A stretch of 64,000 bases of DNA from Sva-07 sp963741755 (GTDB lineage: Bacteria; Actinomycetota; Acidimicrobiia; Acidimicrobiales; Ilumatobacteraceae), in NCBI GenBank assembly GCA_963741755.1, contig CAVUJG010000004.1, positions 278,978 to 342,977 on the forward strand. The letters run 5' to 3'. The notes below the pieces were generated by a model that was not told where the DNA came from, did no database searches, and worked only from the letters and a program-made list of their open reading frames with translations. Positions 17,378-26,340 of this stretch are shown here, one piece after another (the first letter of the stretch is position 1; every line of letters begins with the position of its first letter). The translations under genes were made by a program, and so were the position numbers.

Positions 17378-18007
17378 TCAGATCGAGCGGGCGTTGCCAC
17401 GCGCCGCGGCGAGCACCATCGCCCACGGCAACGGTGTGGCGCGGTCGACGACGTCGAAGTGGGCGCCGACGAGCTTGGCGAAGCTGCGGCTCGTCCAGTG
17501 GTTGATGTGGCCAGGGGTGTTGCCGAGGTCGCGGAGATATCGCCCGCGTGCCATGTTGCCGACACGCCAGATGGGCTCGAACGGCACCGATGCGATCAGC
17601 GACCCGGCGCAGACGCGAGCAAGTTCGGCCATCGCCGCGTCGGGGTCGGGAAGATGCTCGAACACCTCGATGGCGAGCACGAGGTCGAAGGAATTGTCGG
17701 GGAACGGGAGCGAGCCCGCATCGCCGAACGCGCACGACAGGTCACGCGACTGCCATTGTGCGGCGAGGTCCTCGTCGGGGAGGTCGAGGCCGATCACGGG
17801 GATGCCGGCGAAACGCTCGATGACCCGGCTCGTGACGATCCCCTCGCCGATGCCGATCTCGAAGATGCGTGTGGGTGCGGTCTCGTCGAGGAATCGGTCG
17901 AGGGCCGAGAAGAAGCCGCGCATCATGCGCTTTTCGATCGGGTTGGTCGACCCGTACTTGTCGTAGGTGTTCCCGGTCGGGATCGGTGTGGGATCAGGCA
18001 TCGTCAT
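17378..18007 (-). CDS. Class I SAM-dependent methyltransferase
   Basis: The 209-residue protein has motif I IFEIGIGEGIVTSRV, motif II VIGLDLPDEDL and the DAGSLPFPDNSFDLVLAIEVFEHL stretch typical of Methyltransf_11-type enzymes. Start at ATG 18007 gives MTMPDP. It heads the methyltransferase, flippase-like and glycosyltransferase row. The substrate may be a glycan or lipid-linked sugar, inferred only from its neighbours. Confidence 0.85.
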   Translation of the reverse strand: MTMPDPTPIPTGNTYDKYGSTNPIEKRMMRGFFSALDRFLDETAPTRIFEIGIGEGIVTSRVIERFAGIPVIGLDLPDEDLAAQWQSRDLSCAFGDAGSLPFPDNSFDLVLAIEVFEHLPDPDAAMAELARVCAGSLIASVPFEPIWRVGNMARGRYLRDLGNTPGHINHWTSRSFAKLVGAHFDVVDRATPLPWAMVLAAARGNARSI

Positions 18008-18059
18008 CGGTGGCTCGTCGTGTCTCAGCGCGGGAGCGTATCGACCACGACCACGCGTA

Positions 18060-18123
18060 GTTCCCCACGCCCAGGTCTCCGGGAACCACCAAGGTTCCCG
18101 GAGACCTGGGCTCGGGGAACCAC
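18060..18123. repeat. Family C: two back-to-back palindromic units
   Basis: Unit 1 (18060-18089) and unit 2 (18092-18123) are in opposite orientation: CCCAGGTCTCCGGGAACC and GGTTCCCGGAGACCTGGG are reverse complements, so the whole element folds into one long hairpin. It ends 2 bp from the stop of the membrane glycosyltransferase gene, between two genes on the same strand. Confidence 0.88.
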
Positions 18124-18125
18124 GA

Positions 18126-19674
18126 TCAGTCGTCGGGGAGGCGCCACAGGATCCAGCGTTGGTCCGACCAGACCTCCTCGAACCCGGCCCGTCGTGCTTC
18201 GGCCGCCGTGAGTTCGGGCTGCCAGTACGTCGAGTTGCGGCGCTCGGCGTAGTAGTCGGCGCGTTCGATGATCTTGTCGATCTTCTTGGTCTGGAACGCT
18301 CGCCGGTCGGTCATCAACGTCATCGTCCTCGCCCGGTAGTACGCCACGACTGCGTCGGGTTCGGTGAACTCGTCGACCGCGTCGAAGATCGGAGCGACGA
18401 CGGGGTTCGACGGGCCCGACTGCACCCGACCGGCATCGTTGTACTGCTGGGCATCGGAGATGTCGCCGGCGAGAACGACGCCGTGGGCGACCACGAGCAC
18501 CCCGAGAGGAACCAGTGCGACGGCGGTGGCGATGCGCACCGATCGTCCCCAGCGTGCGAACAGCCAGCCGAACGCCGCCACGAGCGCCACCGTGGCGAAG
18601 TACGCGACCCACGGGGTCACCTGGAACCAGTAGCGGTCGACACGGCGCAGATGGGTGCTGATCGCCAGTGCGCTCGAGCGCGGCGAGCAGCAGGAGCGGG
18701 GTGTCGAGCGTGGGACGGCGGCGTACGCCGATCACCGCACCGATCAACGCCACGACGAGCACGGCGACGCCGACCGCCGTGTGGTCGCCGAGGCCCAGTT
18801 GGTCGCTCAGGATGCCCGGATACTCCGCCATCCGGTTGTCGAGGAACGCCGAGCTGTTGCCGTTGTCGGGGAGCAGGTCGGTCGGCAGCACCAGCTGCGC
18901 GAGCGTGGCGCCCACGGCAAACGTCGCGAACGGGGTCACGATCGCCCGCCAGCGTGTGCGCACCACCTCGACGATGCCGTCGGCCACCGAGTGTCGGCTG
19001 GTGCGTCCCGCGTCGATGATGTCGTACAACTCCATCACGCCGATCACCCCGAGCAGCACGATCGACTCGCGTCGCACGTTGAACGCGAGCACGACGAGCG
19101 CGCCGAGCGTGACCAGACGCCCGGTCGTCGCCGTGAGCAGCGTGGTGTCGCGGCGGATCCGGTCGTACCACCAGATCACCAGCGCCATCGCTGCGAGATG
19201 GGGGAACTCGGTGAGGAGTTGGTCGGTGTGCGCCAGATAGAGCGGGGAGGTGGCGAACACGGCGACGATCGCGATCGCCGGCCACCACCCGATGCGTCGT
19301 CGGACGATCCCGTGGAGCAGCACCAGCCAGAGACAGAACGTGGCGACCTCGACGAGCTTGAGGCGGTCGTAGTCGAGCCCCCAGGCGTGAACGAACGGCG
19401 ACAGCAGCAGTGGCCACACCCACGGGTACGCGATCGGGCTGAAGCCGCTGTCGGAGTTGAGGACGGCGAACCGGTTGTCGGACACCACCTGGCCCACGTC
19501 GCCGTCGAACAGGCTGCGGGCCTGGCGGAGGTACAGCGCGAAGTCGTCGCCCTGCGTGTGACCGGTGCGGTGCAGCAGGACCGCCAGGATTGCCGCGACC
19601 ACCACGACGACGGGCAGGGCAAGGGTGCGCGCCACGCTGCTCACGGTGGCGGTCGGCCGACGCATCGGCGACAC
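18126..19674 (-). CDS. GT-C-type integral membrane glycosyltransferase, frameshifted
   Basis: From ATG 19674: an N-terminal TM helix (LALPVVVVVAAILAVLL), then HTQGDDFALYLRQARSLFDGD, the acidic loop-1 motif of dolichyl-phosphate-mannose-type GT-C enzymes, and about eight more hydrophobic helices. Near 18675 the frame breaks; one base removed joins LLLLAAL to SALAISTHLRRVDRYWFQ and the remaining helices and soluble tail ending WILWRLPDD. It likely transfers a sugar from a polyprenyl carrier at the outer membrane face. It fits the envelope-glycan neighbourhood at 14-18 kb. Confidence 0.78.
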
Positions 19675-19686
19675 GTTAGAGCCTGG

Positions 19687-20511
19687 TCAGGCGGAGGCGG
19701 CGTCGAGAGCTCGACGGGTGAGCACGCGAGCGAGGTGCTGGCGGTACTCGATGCTGGCATTCAGGTCGGCCTGCGGGTCGGCGTCGGCGGCCGCCTGCTC
19801 GGCAGCATCGGCCACGCTGGCACCGCTTGCGATGGCGGCCGCGACGCTCGTGGCGAGCACCGGTGTGGCGCCCATGTTGACGAGGCCGACGCCGGCCTGG
19901 TCGCCATTGCGCCACGCGGCCACACCGACGATCGCCCAGTCCTGGGCGCGACGGTTGAACTTCTGGAAGTTCCAGCCGGCGCCGTTCATCTTCGGCACGC
20001 GCACCTCGGTGAGGATCTCGTCGGGTTCGAGCGCCGACTCGAAGAACGTGCGGTAGAAGTCGCTCGCGGCGATCTCGCGGGTGCCGTTCGGGCCCTGCGC
20101 AACGTAGGTGGCACCGAGTGCAAGCGTGGTGGCCGGAAGGTCGGATGCCGGATCGGCGTGAGCGATCGTGCCGCCGAGCGTGCCGCGATGGCGCACCTGC
20201 GGGTCGCCGACATGGCCGGCCGCGTGGGCCAACAGCGGCACGTGCTCCTTGAGGAGCGCGGAGGTCTCGACGTCCATGTGGCGTGTCATGGCACCGATCG
20301 CGATCTGATCGCCCTCCTCGCGGATGTACGACAGGTCGGAGAGCCGCCCGATGTCGATCAGCACGCTCGGCTGGGCGAGGCGCAGCTTCATCATCGGCAG
20401 CAGGCTGTGGCCGCCGGCGATGAACTTGGCCTCGTCGCCGTGTTCGCCGACGAGGCTGATTGCTTCCTCGGCGGACTCGGCGCGGACGTAGTCGAACGGT
20501 GCGGGGATCAC
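19687..20511 (-). CDS. coxM: Molybdenum hydroxylase FAD-binding subunit (CoxM)
   Basis: The 274-residue protein starts at GTG 20511, which overlaps the coxL stop as GTGA. FDYVRAESAEEAISLVGEHG, the FAD pyrophosphate loop FIAGGHSLLPMMKLRLAQP, and VRHRGTLGGTIAHADPASDLP (isoalloxazine contacts) are characteristic of CoxM/XdhB flavoproteins. The subunit passes electrons from the 2Fe-2S clusters of CoxS to the acceptor. It is last in the S-L-M order. No disruption was seen. Confidence 0.92.
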   Translation of the reverse strand: MIPAPFDYVRAESAEEAISLVGEHGDEAKFIAGGHSLLPMMKLRLAQPSVLIDIGRLSDLSYIREEGDQIAIGAMTRHMDVETSALLKEHVPLLAHAAGHVGDPQVRHRGTLGGTIAHADPASDLPATTLALGATYVAQGPNGTREIAASDFYRTFFESALEPDEILTEVRVPKMNGAGWNFQKFNRRAQDWAIVGVAAWRNGDQAGVGLVNMGATPVLATSVAAAIASGASVADAAEQAAADADPQADLNASIEYRQHLARVLTRRALDAASA

Positions 20512-22932
20512 AGGGTGCCTCCGGGGGTGCTGCTGTTGGGCGTGGTGGATTGAGCGGACGCGATCGCGTCCCAGACGGTGTTCGGGCTTGCGGGCATCGG
20601 GACGTCGCGGACTCCGAGCCCGGACAACGCATCGACGATGGCGTTCATGACGGCAGGTGCGGATCCGATGGTGCCAGCTTCGCCGACGCCCTTCACGCCG
20701 AGCGAATTGGTCGGCGAGGGAGTGACCGAGTGGCCGATCGTGATCGGTGGGACATCGCTCGCCGCGGGTACCAGGTAGTCGGCCAGGGTGGACGTGCGCA
20801 GGTTGCCGTCGGAGTCGTAGTCGGCGCCTTCGTAGAGTGCCTGCGCGAGACCCTGGATGACCCCGCCGTGTACCTGGCCTTCCACGATCAACGGGTTGAC
20901 CTGGTTGCCGCAGTCGTCGACGGCGACGTACTGCAGCACGTCGACGTCGCCGGTTTCGGTGTCGACCTCGACGAGGCACATGTGGGTGCCGAACGGCCAC
21001 GAGAAGTTCGGTGGGTCGTAGGTGACCTGGGCTTCGAGGTTCGGCTCCAACCCGTCCGGCAGGTCGTGCGCGGTGAACGCGGCGAACGCGATGGCAGCGA
21101 GCGGTGTCGACTTCGACGGCGTGCCAGCAACCCGGAACTCGCCGCCGACGAACTCGAGGTCGTCGACGCTCGCTTCCATCTGGTGTGCCGCGATCTGCTT
21201 GGCCTTCTCGATCACCTTGTCGCACGCCATCGACACCGCGATGCCGCCGACCGGCAGCGACCGTGAGCCGTAGGTGTCCATGCCGAGCGGGGCGATCGTG
21301 GTGTCGGAGTGCAGCACGTCGACGTCGGCAGGATCGATGCCGAGCTTGTCGGCCACGATCATCGACCAGGCGGTCTCATGTCCTTGTCCATGAGGTGACG
21401 TACCGGTGACGACTTGGACCTTCGCCGTGGGAAGAATGCGCACTGTGGCAGCCTCCCAACCACCGGCGGAGTAGTTGAGCGAGGCCAGCACGCGGGAGGG
21501 AGCGAGCCCGCACATCTCGAAGTACGTCGACACGCCGAGCCCGAGCCGCTTCGTGGACCCGGCGACGTTCTGCGTGGCCTGGCGGGAGCGAACCCCGGCG
21601 TAGTCGATCAGATCGGCAGCGATCGTCGCCGCCTTGTCGTGGTCGCCGGAGTCGTACACGAGCCCGGTGCACGCCTCGTACGGGAACTGTTCGGGCCGGA
21701 TGAAGTTGCGACGCCGCAGCTCCAACGGATCGACGCCGATCTCCTTCGCGAGCGCATCCATCGCCCGCTCGATCGCATAGGTCGCCTCGGGACGCCCGGC
21801 GCCGCGGTACGCGTCGGTCGGGGTGAGGTTCGTGAACACCCCGGTGCACGAGAAGTCGTACGCCTTGGGCAGGTCGTACACGCCGGCATACAGGAACGCA
21901 CCGAGCAGCGGGATCCCAGGGGTGATCAGCTGCATGTAGGCGCCCATGTCGGCGGTGAGCTTGAACCCGCATCGCCGTGAGCTTGCCGTTGGCGTCGGCG
22001 GCGAGTTCCATGTGCTGGATCTGGCCGCGCCCCTGGATCGTGGCGACCGTGTTCTCGGAGCGCGTCTCGTTCCAGCGGACCGGTATCCCGTGCTTGCGCG
22101 ACAGCGCAACACACAACAGTTCCTCGGCGTACACGTCGAGCTTCGAGCCGAAGCCGCCTCCGACCGCCGGTGCGATGACGCGGAGTTGGTGTTCGGGCAC
22201 GCCGAGCGTGACGGCGATCATCACCTTGAGCACGTGGGGGATCTGCGTCGAGGTGTACAGCGTGAGATCGCCGCCGAACGGCTGGGGGATCGCAACGACC
22301 GCTCGAGGCTCCATCGCCATCGGGATCAGCCGCTGCTGGACGTAGCGCTCGCTGACGGTGTAGGTCGCGTCGTCGAACGCCCGCTGGACGGCGCCGTCGG
22401 TCTCCTCGATCAGGAGGTTCCACGTGTACGACGAGTTGGTGCCGAGGTCGGCGTGCACGAGCACCCGGTCGGACAGGGCATCTTCGAGGTCGATCACCGC
22501 CTCGCTCGCGTCGTAGGTGACGTCGATCGCCTCGATCGCGTCGTGGGCGATCGTGTCGCTGGCGGCGAGCACGACGGCCACACCGTCACCGACGTAGTTG
22601 ACCGAGTCGAGCGCGATCGGGTGGTGCGGCGGGTTGAGCATGTCCTCGGTGACCGCCCAGGCGCACGGCATCGGCGCGGCCCAGAGGTCGGCGAGGTCGG
22701 CGCCGGTGTAGACGGCGCTCACGCCCGGCATCGCCGCGGCGGCGCTGGTGTCGATCGCCACGATCTTGGCGTGCGCATACGGGCTGCGCAGCACGGCCAT
22801 GTAGAGCGCGCCGGGCACCTTCATGTCGTTGGTGAACACGGCCTCGCCGGTCAGCAGGACCGGGTCCTCCTTGCGCAGCAGGCGGGTGCCGATGACGCCG
22901 GTGGCGGTGGTCGGATCTTCCGTGATGGTCAT
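20508..22932 (-). CDS. coxL: Molybdenum hydroxylase large subunit (CoxL, form II type), frameshifted
   Basis: From ATG 22932 the protein begins with IGTRLLRKEDPVLLTGEAVF and continues through VGGGFGSKLDVYAEELL. At about 21968 an extra T breaks the frame; removing it joins LTAMRV to KLTADMGAYMQLITPG. The active-site loop reads AYRGAGRPEA, the form II signature rather than the AYXCSFR loop of true form I CO dehydrogenases. GTSPHGQGHETAWSMI, the GSRSLPVGG block and GVKGVGEAGTIGSAPAV are family-typical Moco contacts. The length of about 807 residues is normal. It accepts CO or another small substrate; form II substrates are unresolved. Confidence 0.88.
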
Positions 22933-22956
22933 GTCTGGACCCCCATCCAGTCAGTT

Positions 22957-22986
22957 GGTGACGTCGGTGCCAGGCACCGCGTCACC
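22957..22986. repeat. Family E palindrome between coxS and coxL
   Basis: The inner 13-bp palindrome GGTGCCAGGCACC (22966-22978) is flanked by outer arms GGTGACG and CGTCACC, giving a 30-nt hairpin in the 59-bp coxS-coxL gap. The core differs from the GTCAGAC copies but keeps pairing, as in REP families. It may stabilise or attenuate the polycistronic message. Confidence 0.75.
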
Positions 22987-22991
22987 GGTGA

Positions 22992-23456
22992 TCAGGCTCC
23001 TGCCGATGCGGCGGCGAGGACGGACTTCACGATGTTGTGATATCCGGTGCAGCGGCACAGGTTTCCTTCGAGACCGATACGGACCTCGTCCTCGGTCGGA
23101 TTCGGGTTCTCCTGCAGCAAGCTGGTGGCGGCCATCACCATGCCGGGCGTGCAGTAGCCGCACTGCAGGCCGTGATTCTCCATGAACGCCTGCTGCATCG
23201 GATGCAACGTGCCGTCGGCGTCGGCCATGCCTTCGATCGTTCGGATGTCGGCGCCGTCGGCCTGGACGGCGAGCACGGTGCAACTCTTGACGGCCTCGCC
23301 GTTCAGGTGCAGCGAGCAGGCGCCGCACGACGACGTGTCGCAGCCGATGTTGGTGCCGGTGAGCCCGACGTGCTCACGGATGTACTGCACGAGCAGCAGA
23401 CGTGGCTCGACGTCGTGGGTGTGCTGCGTGCCGTTGACGGTGACCGTGATCTCCAC
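22992..23456 (-). CDS. coxS: Molybdenum hydroxylase 2Fe-2S subunit (CoxS)
   Basis: The 154-residue protein starts at GTG 23456 (MEITVTVNGTQHTHDVEPR) behind an AGGGGG ribosome site. First cluster ligands: GCDTSSCGACSLHLNGEAVKSC. Second cluster: GLQCGYCTPGM and NLCRCTGYHNI. The frame extends upstream to 23537 through a His/Asp-rich stretch (HHDEHHHDEQQ), which could be a longer N-terminus but is not family-typical. It is first gene of coxSLM, the order seen for form II clusters (form I is usually M-S-L). Confidence 0.92.
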   Translation of the reverse strand: MEITVTVNGTQHTHDVEPRLLLVQYIREHVGLTGTNIGCDTSSCGACSLHLNGEAVKSCTVLAVQADGADIRTIEGMADADGTLHPMQQAFMENHGLQCGYCTPGMVMAATSLLQENPNPTEDEVRIGLEGNLCRCTGYHNIVKSVLAAASAGA

Positions 23457-23584
23457 TGGTGCCCCCTGCTGTTCGTCGTGGTGGTGTTCGTCGTGGTGGA
23501 TGAGCGACCCCGTCGAGCGGCGTCGGGTGCCCATCATGCACCATCAGCGCCGCCGCGTCGACATCGAGCGACCGCGACGACCGC

Positions 23585-24025
23585 TCAGGACAGGATCGTC
23601 GAGACGTCTTTGACCGCGAGGTAGATCAGGAAGCAGATGATGGCGGTGCCGAAGATCGTGTAGTGCCAGCGCTTCGAGTGGTCAGCTCGCCAGAACCGGC
23701 GGATGCTGTAGACGATCGAGACCATCGCCAGCACGCCGATCAGCACACCGATGAACGGCCCGACGCCCCGAGCGATACCGACTGCTGGGAGCACGAACGG
23801 GAACACGATGTACATCAACAAGCATCGACAGGTGCTGATGAACAACGACTTCTGGAACGCGGAACGGGCTTCGTCGGCGGTCGAGGTCTGCCCCTCGGGC
23901 AGCCGGAGCAGGCGCCTCATGAACTGATCGGCCGACGAACTCGGCGCGGGAGTCGGCACCGTGGTCGGCGCCGACGTCGCGTGCGTGGCAGTGTCGATCG
24001 GCGGTTGGTCGGCAGTGGTGCTCAT
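23585..24025 (-). CDS. Conserved-looking small membrane protein
   Basis: The 146-residue product has a Thr/Pro/Ser-rich disordered N-terminus (about 35 residues), a short amphipathic stretch (RRLLRLPEGQTSTADEAR) and three hydrophobic segments (LLMYIVFPFVLPAVGI; FIGVLIGVLAMVSIVYSI; IFGTAIICFLIYLAV). ATG 24025 overlaps the phosphatase stop (ATGA), so it is coupled to the HAD gene. I do not recognise a named family. Function unknown. Confidence 0.72.
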   Translation of the reverse strand: MSTTADQPPIDTATHATSAPTTVPTPAPSSSADQFMRRLLRLPEGQTSTADEARSAFQKSLFISTCRCLLMYIVFPFVLPAVGIARGVGPFIGVLIGVLAMVSIVYSIRRFWRADHSKRWHYTIFGTAIICFLIYLAVKDVSTILS

Positions 24026-24709
24026 GGCCGCATGGAACGGTACGTCGCTGTGACCGCTGCGGCAACTTCTCCGGGAGAGTGCGCGAGGGCTGCGGCGCCG
24101 GCGGACTCGAGCTCGTCGACCGATCCGAACCCCCACGTGACGCCGACACAGTCGATGCCGTTCAGATGTGCACCCTCGACGTCGTGGTCGCGGTCGCCGA
24201 CCATCACGACGTGGGGGAGGTCCGACGGCCCGAGGCGCAGCGAAATGAGTGCGTAATTGATCACCTCGGCCTTGGTGCGACGGCCTGTGCCGACCTCGAC
24301 GGTTGCGCCCGCCTGCACCTCGAAGTAGTCGGCGAAACCGAAATGGTCGATGATCCGTCGTGCCGTCGGCTCGGGCTTCGCGGTGGCGATCGAGAGCGTG
24401 TGGCCTGCGGCAGCGAGTTCGTCGAGCATCTCTGCGATGCCCGGGTAGACCGTGTTCTCGAACAGCCCGATGTCCTCGTAGCGGTCGCGGTACGCGAGCA
24501 CCACCCGCTCGATGTCGTCGAGTGGGATCCCGAGCGTCGGGAAGCTGATCTCGAACGGCGGCCCGATCACGGAGCGGACCTGCTCGTCGGTCGGCGGTTC
24601 GTAGCCGCACACGCTGAAGGCGTGCTGCAGCGAACGTCCGATGCCCGGTGAGGAATCCGAGATCGTTCCGTCGAGGTCGAGCAGAACGTGGGTGCGCTTC
24701 GAGTTTCAT
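24022..24709 (-). CDS. HAD-superfamily phosphatase (phosphoglycolate phosphatase-like), frameshifted at start
   Basis: Motif I HVLLDLDGTISDS, motif II region TLSIATAKPEPTARRI, the motif III lysine in RRTKAEVI and motif IV VMVGDRDHDVEGA identify a Gph/PpaX-like hydrolase with a cap domain. The only plausible start, ATG 24709, overlaps the channel gene stop as TGATG. It reaches motif I only if one A of the AAA run at about 24704-24706 is removed. Likely function: dephosphorylation of a small metabolite such as phosphoglycolate. Confidence 0.82.
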
Positions 24710-25698
24710 CAGTGGGCGAGCTTGTCGAGGCGTTCGAAATCGTCGTCCGCTCCGACGGCGATCAGGACCTGGTGCGGTTCGATCACGATGTCGGGGTCCG
24801 GGTTGGTCGTGAAGCTGCCATCGACTCGTCGCAGCGCGAGCACCAGCACACCTGCCTGCTTGCGCAGGTCGGCTTCGCGCAGTGTCTTGCCGGCCAGCGC
24901 CGAGCCTTCGGGAACGTCGTACTCCTGCATTCGGAATTCGAGTGACCGTTCGTGCATCACGACGTCGACGAACTCGGCGACGTGCGGCCGGGACACGAAT
25001 GACGCCATGCGGGCGGCGCCGAGTTCCTGCGGGTTGACGACGCGATCGGCGCCCGCGTTGGCGAGCTTCGGCACGCTCTCGTCCTGACGGGCGCGTGCCA
25101 CGATGAACAGGCTGGGCCGGATCGCACGCGCCGAGAGCGTCACGAACAGGTTCTCGGCGTCGCCATCGAGCGCTGCGATCAGTGCCTGGGCGCGCTCGAT
25201 GCCGGCGGAGCGCAACGTGGAGTCGAGCGTGGCATCACCGACGACGGTCGGGTACGGGACGTTGGCAACGCGCTCGGCGTTGGCGTCGACCACCACGACC
25301 GCATGTCCGGCGTGGACGAGATCGTCGGCGACGGCTCGCCCGACGCGACCCCAGCCGCACACCACGGTGTGGCCCGACATCTTGTTGATCTCTCGATCCA
25401 TCAGCCGCCTCCCGACGAAGTCTCGCAGTTGTCCTTCGACCACCATCTGCACCACCAGGGTGAAGGTGTACAGCACCGTCGACACGCCGGTGATGATGAT
25501 GAAGATCGTGAACCACTGTTCGAGGTTGTTGAAATCCTGGAGCTCCCGGAAGCCGACCGTGGTGACCGTCGTGACCGTCTGGTAGGTCGCGTCGGTGAGG
25601 CTCATCCCGAACAGCCAGTAGCCGATCGTGCCGATGATGCCGACGGCGATCACCATGGCGATCGCGCGCTGCAGGCGGCCGATCGCGGTGTAGTTCAC
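24709..25698 (-). CDS. Two-TM potassium channel with RCK (TrkA) domains
   Basis: The 329-residue protein has TM1 (IAMVIAVGIIGTIGYWLFG), a pore helix and filter region (DATYQTVTTVTTVGF), TM2 (WFTIFIIITGVSTVLYTFTLVV), a TrkA-N Rossmann domain (HTVVCGWGRVGRAVADDL, VVVVDAN) and a TrkA-C domain near the end (AGKTLREADLRKQAGVLVLAL). The filter reads TVGF instead of TVGYG, seen in some prokaryotic MthK-like channels. It gates K+ flux in response to an RCK ligand. No disruption was seen. Confidence 0.88.
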   Translation of the reverse strand: MNYTAIGRLQRAIAMVIAVGIIGTIGYWLFGMSLTDATYQTVTTVTTVGFRELQDFNNLEQWFTIFIIITGVSTVLYTFTLVVQMVVEGQLRDFVGRRLMDREINKMSGHTVVCGWGRVGRAVADDLVHAGHAVVVVDANAERVANVPYPTVVGDATLDSTLRSAGIERAQALIAALDGDAENLFVTLSARAIRPSLFIVARARQDESVPKLANAGADRVVNPQELGAARMASFVSRPHVAEFVDVVMHERSLEFRMQEYDVPEGSALAGKTLREADLRKQAGVLVLALRRVDGSFTTNPDPDIVIEPHQVLIAVGADDDFERLDKLAH

Positions 25699-25733
25699 GC
25701 CGCCGACGGTAGCCCGAACACCACTGCGGACAG

Positions 25734-25766
25734 GATTACATCAGGGGTCAGACCCGCGATGTAATC
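25734..25766. repeat. Family E hairpin, 3' side of HD gene
   Basis: Outer arms GATTACATC (25734-25742) and GATGTAATC (25758-25766) enclose a GGGGTCAGACCC core. It starts 2 bp beyond the HD gene stop at 25768. It is nearly identical in its arms to the copy at 26356-26389 on the other side of the gene. Confidence 0.88.
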
Positions 25767-25767
25767 C

Positions 25768-26340
25768 TCAACGGCCGTGAAGAAGTTCGCGGATCAGCGG
25801 CTCGTAGTGCTCGAGCGGATTGCTCACGTAGTCGGCGTCGAAGGCCGTCTGGTCGTACTTCGCGCAGAACTCCTCGGTGTGCTCGAAGAACGGCGAGTCG
25901 CGATGCGCCTCGCGAGCGTTCTTGTCGAGGCCGATGTAGTCCCAGAAGTAGTAGCCCTGGAACTCGCCGTGGTGCTTCACCATGAAGTGGTTCGCTTCGG
26001 ACACGAACGGCTTGAGGATGCCGGCGGCGATGTCGGGGTGGCTGTAGGGGCTGAGCGTGTCGCCGATGTCGTGCAGCAGTGCACACAGCACGTACTCGTC
26101 GTCGCGGCCGTCCTTCTCCGCCCGGGTCGCGGTCTGGAGGCTGTGTTCGAGCCGGTTGACCGGGAATCCACCGTGGTCGAACTCGAGGGCGCGCATCAGC
26201 TCGATGACGCGTTCGGCGACGAACGACTGCGTGATCGCCAGCTGTGGCGCAATGATCGCCCAGTCCTCGGCGGTCGATTCCTCGAAGCTCGTGAACGAGG
26301 TGCGTGGATGCTCGGTGCTCGTTGGATCCGTGATGGTCAT
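25768..26340 (-). CDS. HD-domain protein
   Basis: The 190-residue protein starts at ATG 26340 behind an AGGAGA ribosome site. The HD motif is LLHDIGDTLSPYSHPDIAA with an upstream histidine (NRLEHSLQTATRA) and a downstream HHGEFQGYYFWDYIG, the arrangement of metal-dependent HD-fold phosphohydrolases or oxygenase-like proteins. The substrate is unknown. The gene is bracketed by two nearly identical family E hairpins and lies just downstream of an orphan coxL-like gene whose frame reads into it without a stop. Confidence 0.82.
   Translation of the reverse strand: MTITDPTSTEHPRTSFTSFEESTAEDWAIIAPQLAITQSFVAERVIELMRALEFDHGGFPVNRLEHSLQTATRAEKDGRDDEYVLCALLHDIGDTLSPYSHPDIAAGILKPFVSEANHFMVKHHGEFQGYYFWDYIGLDKNAREAHRDSPFFEHTEEFCAKYDQTAFDADYVSNPLEHYEPLIRELLHGR

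Noticed and set aside
15411..17735. One 774-residue protein covering glycosyltransferase and upstream region
   Set aside because: The part before ATG 16409 is an off-frame reading of the flippase-like and methyltransferase genes; the ATGA overlap at 16409 marks the real start.
18655..20553. 632-residue plus-strand frame opposite coxM and the GT-C gene
   Set aside because: No recognisable motif, His/Asp/Gln-rich antisense composition; coxM and GT-C evidence is strong on the minus strand.
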